Below are positions 56,265 through 64,000 of a stretch of 64,000 bases of DNA, piece by piece. Each line of letters opens with the position of its first letter. The stretch's first letter is position 1. Position numbers and translations under genes: made by a program. Source of the DNA: Diogma glabrata (Eukaryota > Arthropoda > Insecta > Diptera > Cylindrotomidae); NCBI GenBank assembly GCA_963693315.1, contig OY856188.1, positions 3,879,335 to 3,943,334 on the forward strand, in the 5' to 3' direction. The notes under the pieces are model-generated. The model did not search any database and was not told the origin of the DNA. It saw nothing but the letters and a program-made list of their open reading frames with translations.

Positions 56265-57840
56265 TCATGCTCCATGTAGGAGCGTTGCCAGGCTAATCAG
56301 CTTCGAATATTCACCACGGTCATTCGCAACAGCGACATAGTTACCATGGCAGCCGATTTTTTTAAGGTCGTTTATTACGTCAGTCTCCCATTGTAGTCGT
56401 GGTCTTCCTCGCGGTCTACCACTCCCTGGGATACTAACGTACATTTTTCTAATCATTCCAGACTGTGAATCGGCTCGTAGAACATGCCCAAACCAAGCAA
56501 TCCTGTTAGAACGGATACAACCTATTATATCAGGACCCTCAAGAAGGTCTCTGATCTCAAAGTTATACCGGGTTCTATACTCTCCATCGTCTGTCTTAAG
56601 TGGACCAAAAATGTAGCGTAGGATCTTACGCTCAAATACAGATAAATGCGATTCGTCATTTTGTGTAAGGGTCCACGTTTGTGACCCATACATCACAACC
56701 GGTCTAATCAATGTCTTGTATAACTTGAGCTTGGTGTTAGTTGATACATACGGTGATCCAAGGAGAGGTTTAATTGAGTAGAAAGTTCGATTACCTGCAG
56801 CGATTCGAGCTTTAATATCTGTAAGTATGCTGTTGTTTGAGTCAAGCATTGATCCCAAATATTTAAAAGATTCAACTCCCTCAATTCGTTCATCGCCGCA
56901 CATCAAATCTTTCTTCTCAGCCTCTCTTGAAACATTCATATGTTTGGTTTTATTGTAGTTAATTTGCAGACCAATTTTCCTAGCACCACTCTCAAGCGAC
57001 TTGAAAGTCTCACTCATAACAGCTTCACTTCGGCCGAGGATGACAACATCATCAGCGTAAGCAATCATCTGTACTGAGTTTATTGACAAGATATTGTTAT
57101 TAGTCGGTAGTTTCTTTTGACGGCACACATATTCCAAGGCTAGATTAAAAAGTATAGGAGAGATAGCATCACCTTGTCTTAATCCGGAGTCGACTTTAAA
57201 AAATTTTGATATTTCGTTCTCTACTCGCACACAGCATTGAGAGTTCTGTACTGTCATTTTGCATAGTGATACCAGTTTACCAGGAATTCCCATTGACACC
57301 AGAGCAGACCATAGAGTCTCTCGTTCGAGAGAGTCGTAGGCCTGCCTGAAATCAATGAAAAGTTGGTGCACAGGTATGTTGAACTCTCGACACTTTTCCA
57401 AAATCATCCTTATCGAGAAAAGTGCATCGGTGGTACCTCGGCCCCGCCGGAAACCACACTGATATTCTCCAAACAGTTGTTCAGCAAAAGGATTGATTTT
57501 GGATAGCAAAATGTAGGAAAAGATCTTATATGCTGTGCAGAGGAGAGCGATTCCTCTGTAGTTTGCACATTGTAGGCGATTACCTTTTTTATGGATTGGT
57601 ATCAGCATAGCTTTGTTCCAGTCCTGTGGCATGGTTTCAGTCCTCCAGATCATTTGAACAAGTTCAAACAATCTTGAGGATAGAGTTTCGCCACCATGTA
57701 CAATCATTTCGGATGTTATATCGTCGATACCAGGTGCTTTATTGCATTTTAATTTTGACAGCGCCGCATCGAATTCCTCTTTGGTGGGTTCGTCTACATG
57801 TACCTTTGACGCACGAATAAGCTTTGCTCGTCGCCCGACT
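56265..57840 (-). pseudogene. LINE reverse transcriptase, intact apart from N-terminal frameshift
   Basis: From about 57810 the frame reads PTKEEFDAALSKLKCNKAPG, then ANYRGIALLCTAYKIFSYIL, CGFRRGRGTTDALFSIRMIL, HQLFIDFRQAYDSLERETLW, GLRQGDAISPILFNLALEYV and the active site MIAYADDVVILG (about 57070), followed by FKYLGSML, LIRPVVMYGSQTW, IAWFGHVLRADS and GRPRGRPRLQW. All RT blocks are present with YADD intact; the first Met of the open frame is 57707. The enzyme would prime DNA synthesis from a nicked target. A shift near 57800-57820 disconnects it from the upstream endonuclease frame. Confidence 0.93.
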
Positions 57841-59200
57841 TGTTGCGGTCACTTAAGTTGAGAAGATTCTCAAAATAAGCGGCCCAAGTATCTAAAATAT
57901 TTTTAAGGTCTACTTGTAGCTCCCCATCTTCGTTTTGAATAGCAGTCGATCTAGTTTGAGGGCCCTTCCTTAAGGTTTTAACCTGTTGAAAGAAGTTACG
58001 CGATTGATGTTCCTTATTGAAGCTTTCAATCTCCTCACACTGTCTCTTCCACCATTCTCTCTTCGTTCGTCTACATAGCTTTGTAACGGCTTGTCTTGCC
58101 AGTTTATAGTTCTCCTTCGTGGACCTGGTATTGCGTCCTTGTAGACACTTCAGATAGCAATCTCTTTTGTATTGAATAGCGTCAAGACATGCTTGATCCA
58201 TCCATGGCTTCTGGGAGTGGTTCTGTGGTCGTCCAAGTATTCCCTCAGCAGCGCTTAAAACAGCATCTTTGAGCAAATACCATGACTTATCGACGTCTCC
58301 ATTAATGGTTTCTGATTTCTCCAATGTTTCGGCAATATGGATTTGATATCTCTCTTCTGTTTCAGCATTCTTTAATGATGAGATGTTAAAACGATTCCGT
58401 TGATTGAATTTTGGAATGCCTGGATTTGGGAAGTGGAACCTTATCGTTGCACATACAAGGAAGTGATCACTTCCAATGTATGCACCTCTAAAGGATCGCA
58501 CATCCCGAACGCTCGAAAAGAAACGTGCTGTTACTAGAACGTGATCAATTTGATTTCGAGTGTTTCCATTCGGTGAGACCCAAGTCTGTTTATGAATCGA
58601 TCGATGCGGAAAGAACGTACTGGCAATTCTCAAATTATTTGATAATGCAAACTCAGTCATTCTCTCACCATTATCATTCGAATTCAAATGCAGGCTGTTG
58701 GGACCCACCACATTTCCATAAGAGATATCTCCTCCAACCTGTCCATTAAAGTCACCAAGAACCATAATGAAGTCGCGTTTGTTTCATAACCTCTTCCAGT
58801 GCTATGTAGAAATTATCCTTCTCGTCGACGGTCTTAGCTTCAGTAGGTGCATGCACGGCAATAAGAGAAATATTGTTATATGTACCACGTACACGTAGGT
58901 AGCAGATCCTCTCACTGACCGGGATGAATTTCATCACGGCTTCTTGTATACGTGCACCAACAAGAAAGCCAGTACCAAATTCTCTTCGAGAAGGATGACC
59001 ACTACAGTATAGAGAGTGACTATCCAAATCTTGTTTTCCGATTATCGGCTGTCTAATTTCTTGTAGAGCAATAATATCCATCCTATACCTCTCAGCCTCT
59101 GTTTCCAGACTTATAAGAGCATCAGGAGCGCTCAGGCTGCGCACGTTCCACGTTCCGATTCGGTAGTCTGGTCCTTTTTCACGTCCAGGTAAAATTCTGT
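57794..59200 (-). pseudogene. LINE AP-like endonuclease and linker, one frameshift
   Basis: First part (to 58752): GTWNVRSL, IIALQEIRQP with the catalytic Glu, GTGFLVG, and LIAVHAPTEAK. A one-base shift near 58760 leads into the second part: LGDFNGQVGGD, ERMTEFALSNNLRIASTFF, TWVSPNGNTRNQIDHVLV and YIGSDHFLVCA, which hold the remaining AP-endonuclease residues (D and N of GDFN, and the SDH catalytic pair). A linker of about 150 residues with AVTKLCRRTKREWWKRQC follows. The endonuclease would nick the target DNA. Only single shifts break an otherwise well-preserved frame. Confidence 0.9.
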
Positions 59201-59560
59201 TTTGTTGTCCGGGTCTGTTTTTCTTTTTCTGATCACCAAATTTAACATATTAGTTTTTTTCCGGGGTTAGGGTGTTAACCTTAGGCCCAACCCAAATTGT
59301 CGTGAATGGGTCCGTTCTGCATATTAAGGTCACCAGAAACAACCTTTTTACACGTTTATATAGCGAGCCGCTTGATTCAAGACAGACGCCCGCTCCAAGC
59401 CGCCCCTGACATGGAGAACAGACGCTTGAGTCGCATTGGTTGTAAGGCGCCAATTCGCCGTGATGTAGCGTCATTGACTAAGCAGTTTTTACTCTGCTTG
59501 TCTCCAATACACCAACCTAATTCTGTCAGCATTACCCAGGCAGCACGGCGTGGACGTCGA

Positions 59561-59599
59561 ATTTAGGATTTCGCTACCCACGGGAAAATCTCCCATCAA
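59561..59599. repeat. Direct copy of a 22-bp block found also before the left arm
   Basis: GGAAAATCTCCCATCAAGAA at 59581-59600 equals 55926-55945 in the same orientation, although the adjoining 200-base arms are inverted. A GGGAAAATCTCCC-like palindrome lies inside it. Confidence 0.8.
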
Positions 59600-59805
59600 G
59601 AATAATTTTTGGTTTATAATCATTAGCGTTAACATTTTTTGGTAGAGTTTATCTAGTCGGCTAGCCCTGATGAGAATGATAAACTTTTTTAAAGTTTAAA
59701 AATTTTCTCATTGGTTCGAAACTAGATCGCTCTAAAATTGTATGGATTGCAAAAAGTTTCATAATTTGCACCATAATTTTTTAGATTCAGTTCTTATATT
59801 ATACA
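59600..59805. repeat. Right arm of ~200-bp inverted repeat flanking the LINE
   Basis: Reverse complement of 55937-56148, from TTTTTGGTTTATAATC to GATTCAGTTCTTATAT, with a 3-4 base deletion near GGATTGCAAAAAG and a few substitutions. Confidence 0.85.
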
Positions 59806-61055
59806 CCACCATATCGTTTAAAACATTTAATTTTATTTCCTGTATTATTTCTTTTTTATTTTAAAAGTTGCTAACACAACTTAAAACACACAAAACTTAT
59901 CAAAACAATGAAAACTTAGCGACACAACGAAAACATAACACCGTTAGGATCGAAAACACATATTAAAAAAAATTGATCATTTTAAATAATTTACTAAAAC
60001 AAATTAATATAAATTTTTTTCTTGTGCCACAACAACACTGCACATGATTTGATTTTTATTTTCATGTTCGGCTCATTATTTTTAAGTTCTAATCATTACT
60101 CAAAACCATTCAAAATTATTCTCCTATTTATAATTTTTCTAAACAAGAAAGGAGAGTTGGTTGCATGAAACAGATGCTCGTTATTCATATTGCTATTCCA
60201 ATACAAAAAAAGAAATTATTTACGAAGCCACAGGTTATTCCGTCTACCACACAAATATCTTCTTGTTGGTTTATTAACACGTAAAACATGCACAGACCTT
60301 CTGAACACCCTTTTCATTAATCACGAATACAGGCAAAAAGAACAGAAAAACGTTCATGAATTGCATAATTTCATTTCCATTTATAATATTTCGTTTGATT
60401 ATAATAAAATAAAAGAGAAATTTAAACGTAGCAATACTTTTGCTTCATTTTTTCTTATTTAAATATTGCAAATAGAGTGTAAGTACATATAACAAAAATA
60501 TTATAACCTTGATGCTACAAATAAAAGGTCAGGTGTACCGATGAGTATTGATAAAAATGTTAATGCAAAATGCATATTATAGCCGAGGGTGAGGCAAAAA
60601 GTTATTTGTATAGCGATCTGTTAAATGTTAAATTACGACAATGTAAAATGTGTAGTTGGGTTGGTCAGGGATGGAAATTATAGGATAAATTAACGAAAAT
60701 CTAATCTTTGCTGTTAACGCAACCGGTTTAGTTATTGGAACTGTCAAGCTTTAAATTCCAGTCAATACACCCTATACAGAACCTTAATCGTAAATGATAC
60801 ATGTTTAACAACACATAATTTGGCGGGCATAACACACGATGTAAGCAAGTTTGCATTAGTATCAATGGCATATTTGTTCCGTTGTTTACAAAGCCCTTCA
60901 CTCCATCCCTATTAGCCTGGCTTTAGTGCGGTTTTTCTAGATATTTCTAGCTACTGGCCAATTGTGTTAGGTTCCTTGAAAAAGATTGAGCCAAAGTTTA
61001 TTGCCAATTAATATTGGTTGAATGGGCAATTGCGCCTTATTATTGGCGATGACTA
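59806..61055. other. No recognisable feature
   Basis: AT-rich sequence. The open frame at 60190-60462 (plus) is basic and Asn/Lys/Phe-rich with no recognisable domain, and I do not call it. Confidence 0.5.
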
Positions 61056-61059
61056 ATAG

Positions 61060-62960
61060 CAAGTCTTAAAACTCGTCTTCATTCTGGGAGAGACCCTCGT
61101 TGTAGTCTTGCACCATCTTCATGCCTCTCTTAGCCGTGTCGTTGATCATTCTCAATTTCTTTATAATTTTGAGAGCTTCTATATAGTCGTCGAAGTCTTC
61201 CCAAATAGCCAAAGGATAATACAAGAAATCTTGTGACAAGCCGAAGCAAATGAAAAAGTTTTTTGTTTTCGATGTGACGAAGCTGCACAAATGTTTTTTT
61301 ATGAAGTCTTCGTTGACGTCTTTGAGTTTCAGTTTTCAGTTTTTTTACACGGCTGTAAGTAATCACGTCAGGGCCAGCTGAAGAAGCAAGTTCTTGGTTA
61401 TCTTCTTCTTTGCTATTTTCATCAGATGATGTGTCACATTATGCGACTGATGATCCGTGTTCTTCTATCTGCTTTTCTCATTTTGATCTTAATTTCTGTT
61501 GCCACCTTGAAATAAAAAAACGCGAGCGCAATGAAACCGTCCGCAACATACCACGTATGTCCATCATGTCCATCGAATTTGGACAAAAATTTCTTTGACA
61601 ATTCATTGTCAACGGCAGCATACGCAGCGATTGATTTCATAAAATTTAAATTTTGGTTCGGAGAATGTTCAGCTCGATCGGATCGAAGCCAGGCTTTGGC
61701 GTAGCAAAGAACGATGAATATACAAACATTACGTAAACCATTAAATTCGCGTGTCGTCATTTTGAAATGTTTTTGGTACCAAAAAATTTTCAGGCTGTAG
61801 ATTCTTTTAGCCATCCATCGAGCATGGCTAATAGGTCTAGGCGGGTGAAGTGAGTATTCTCCGAGATCTTATACAAGGAACAAAAGAATTAACTGGATGA
61901 CTTCTTCGTAATCACGACGTGGTTGATTTTAATTCAATTGAGTTTTGCAAAAGGCTTGCATTTGCATTTGCATTGCGGAATCCGTTCAGCGACTTCATCG
62001 TTTTTTACGCCGTTTTCTTTCATTTTAATTGTAACCTATCCATCTTTGAACTGGTCAACAATAAGTAAACATGGCGCAGAAGTTTTAGTTTCAAATGAGA
62101 AACCTTGTACGCCATTCAACATGTGCTACTCCACCAGCAGGTTGCAAACAGCTACTGCAATACGTTTGCCTTTTCCTGAGCCTGAATCGATTTTTGACGC
62201 CGCCATAATCTGTTTCTTTGGGTCGGGTCCCATACCTTCAGCAGTACCTATCAAAGTGCGAATTGCATCAAGGTCACTTGTTCTGGACTTGCCAAAACAA
62301 GATACCATTCGTCCAGTGATACATTCAACAACGACTCGTTATCCTTTGAGGGGTCGGAGTGATCGCTAAGCATCAGCGTCAATATCATCAACTCCTATTT
62401 GGTGGGCGTCATTCGATTCGGTTGACGAAGTTTTTCCAACTACAACTACACCAATGTAATCAATGGTAAAAAGGTTTATTAGCGTGCATCTAGATAACAA
62501 ACACTTACCAGCTGTGGCAAAACCGCTACCTTGGCATTGGCGTTTTGATTCTTTAGCATATTCGCGTTCAGACCATCGTTTGCCGATTCTAAAAGCGACC
62601 AAGTCTACACCAATGATTGAACCCACGCAACCCTTCAATCTTTGCATTTTCAGAAATTCAACATCTTTATTCTTCGTCGTTGTGAGAGCATCAGCACTCG
62701 CGATGTCAAATTGATCATCCAATATGTCCACGAATTTAGTCTCTCTAGCAACATGAGCAGCGCCGTCTTGTGTTAATTGTTTTTGCAAGTCTCGATACCT
62801 ATCCCGTATTTAATAATTTTATTTTGAATGTTGGGCCGGTGTTTGAAGAGGATTGCAGCATGACGCCAAAAAATTGACACTGCATCGGCGACTAATAATG
62901 CACTTCCGGGAGCTACCATACATCGGAACATAGTGTTAAGCATAGGCAGCACTTGTTTGT
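61060..62960 (-). pseudogene. Unnamed transposase-like family, degenerate, with one intron
   Basis: Minus strand, right to left: FWRHAAILFKHRPNIQ (about 62855); KFVDILDDQFDIASADALT, EFLKMQRLKGCVGSIIGVDL (62725-62600); a 63-base intron (62446-62508) with donor GTAAGTGT; CFGKSRTSDLDAIRTLIGTA and KRIAVAVCNLLVE (62300-62126); then SHARWMAKRIYSLKIFW, HFKMTTREFNGLRNVCIFIV, APNQ-like PNQNLNFMKS, TWYVADGFIALAFF (61830-61500); then FVTSKTKNFF, WEDFDDYIEALKIIKKL and NDTAKRGMKMVQDYNEG (61290-61090). I know this order from a widespread unannotated arthropod/cnidarian protein that normally carries FDTTASNTG and CRHHI motifs; here the first reads FETKTSA and the second is deleted. Those motifs suggest an RNase-H-like transposase core. 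This copy is inactive. Confidence 0.7.
62446..62508 (-). other. Spliceosomal-type intron in the transposase-like gene
   Basis: On the minus strand, GTAAGTGTTTG opens and CATTGGTGTAG closes a 63-base AT-rich stretch that interrupts otherwise coding sequence after GFATA. Length and borders fit a short insect intron. A retained intron argues that this copy did not arise by reverse transcription. Confidence 0.6.
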
Positions 62961-64000
62961 TTGTTGGAAATTTTCAACCCTGAATTTGCATGCTCCGGTG
63001 CCCAATCAGATAAATTTGGGTATTCAATCGCAAAACAACTTTATCTGAAGAAGATAATGCCATGTTCACTTGGAGCTGAAATTCATAAACTATATTTAAA
63101 TATTAAATTGAGTTTGATTATTTTACAATATTACGATTACGCGATATTAGACATTCGTTGCGTTATTAATTCAATGCCACAAAAATATCAATCAGCGATA
63201 GTATTGCTCACGAGTGCCCGATTGACAATTGATATAGTGATGTCGTGTTCACAGTGTGAATGTGAATTTCAGACTCTAACACGAAAATTATTCCAAAATG
63301 TGAGTGTTTTTGTAGGGAACCTCACGAAGGGAGGCAGATGGGGGGTAGGTATGTTCGAAAAAATTGTTGGGATGGAAAATTAATAGAACCTATTCATACA
63401 TGTGATGCCTCTAGCTAGAGGTCACCCCGAGGGAGCTATGAATTATTTTTTAAGATTTTTCTTCATTTTTTGAGTTTTTTGTATGGCAACCCCAGAAGGG
63501 TGCCAGAAAGGGGGTAGATGTGTTAGGGGGAAATCTTGGGAATGAGAAAATATGAATTATTTTCGTCAATTGTCAATTATTTTCGTCAATTGTTTGCCAA
63601 ATTGATCCTCTTAGGGGCCGTTGTGGCAGCTGTTACCCCCTCCTATTTGGGTCGACTAATGTTTGTTTTCTGCTACAGTGGTTGGAGAATACCCTGGTTG
63701 GTTCCTTTCCTGGTTTACGTCCTTTCCATTTGCTCCTGTCTTAGAACATTGTGTTTACCACCGTTGCCACTTTGTTCCCCACGACATCCCCCTGCTACCA
63801 AAACGGCTACAATTGAAGCTGAAACTATTCCTTTTATAATGTATTCCAAAGGATATTAACCCTTTCAAATTCTAATCCTATTTGATAACAAAACATCAAT
63901 TTTGATCTATATGTAACATAAAATAAAATATCGTAACAGAAAGACGTAAATCTTTTATAAATTTTTTAATGATCAAATCGTGCGATCGATTGTTTTATTT
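62961..64000. other. No recognisable gene
   Basis: Contains a direct repeat ATTATTTTCGTCAATTGT at about 63553 and 63573, two similar G-rich patches (about 63320-63350 and 63490-63540), and a somewhat GC-richer open stretch at 63536-63859 (plus) with no recognisable domain. The end (63970-64000) returns to AT-rich sequence with GCGATCGATTG. I cannot support a gene here. Confidence 0.45.

Larger units (their letters stand above)
56216..59560 (-). mobile_element. APE-type LINE, near full length, with poly(A) tail
   Basis: Minus-strand element with a T-run of almost 50 bases at 56212-56257 as poly(A) tail. It encodes an apurinic-type endonuclease and an RT in what was one long frame, now broken twice. 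The endonuclease starts near GTWNVRSL (about 59160), the usual opening of this group; the 5' untranslated part extends to about 59560. The long, nearly pure tail suggests recent insertion. The clade cannot be assigned by eye; related proteins are often listed as craniofacial development protein 2-like. Confidence 0.88.

Noticed and set aside
63536..63859. Plus-strand 107-codon frame with hydrophobic segments
   Set aside because: Looks slightly protein-like, but no homology is recognised and part of it overlaps a local direct repeat.

Overview
This window looks like nuclear DNA of an arthropod, most likely an insect. It is AT-rich, has no bacterial-type gene organisation, shows GT-AG intron signals, and is filled with BEL/Pao, Gypsy, Jockey/CR1-like, APE-type LINE and hAT elements in many states of decay. 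The species cannot be named from the sequence. Nearly all protein-coding signal belongs to mobile elements. Only a few short exon-like segments (27.45-27.58 kb minus; 34.20-34.25 kb and 54.26-54.29 kb plus, both tentative) may belong to host genes, so much of the window may be intron or intergenic space.

Layout. 0-2.4 kb: nothing recognised except a tRNA-like SINE head. 2.4-13.8 kb: one old, frameshifted BEL/Pao element whose gag is interrupted three times: by a palindromic foldback element (2.44-2.81 kb), by a TIR element (3.09-8.28 kb) that itself carries a 3.83-kb hAT element with a perfect 8-bp target duplication, and by a second foldback copy (8.41-8.97 kb). 15.1-16.3 kb: Gypsy integrase tail and an LTR-like sequence. 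17.9-19.9 kb: a broken copy of an unnamed gene family with PIN/FEN1-like nuclease motifs. 20.0-20.4 kb: a retrocopy with a poly(A) tail. 21.7-25.5 kb: a Gypsy element broken by a 3.2-kb inversion. 30.3-31.7 kb: a second BEL/Pao gag fragment. 35.26-40.92 kb: a young BEL/Pao element with 196-bp LTRs differing at one base and a 5-bp target duplication. 41.2-44.7 kb: a decayed Jockey/CR1-like LINE with a deleted hAT inside. 44.7-50.2 kb: a young Gypsy with a CHCC-type gag, one nonsense codon in integrase and a truncated 3' LTR. 51.8-52.4 kb: a LINE 3' fragment. 55.9-59.8 kb: a poly(A)-tailed LINE flanked by ~200-bp inverted repeats. 61.0-62.9 kb: a degenerate transposase-like gene of another unnamed family, with one spliceosomal-type intron.

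How the parts work together. Each LTR element encodes gag, protease, RT, RNase H and integrase; the LINEs encode endonuclease plus RT; the hAT copies encode or once encoded a cut-and-paste transposase. Nesting gives relative ages: BEL/Pao copy A is older than the TIR element, which is older than the hAT at 4.0-7.9 kb; the Jockey-like LINE is older than the hAT at 42.5-43.9 kb. The two items most likely to reward follow-up are the PIN/FEN1-like family at 18-20 kb and the RNase-H-like family at 61-63 kb, both of which I recognise by recurring motifs but cannot assign to a named element class.
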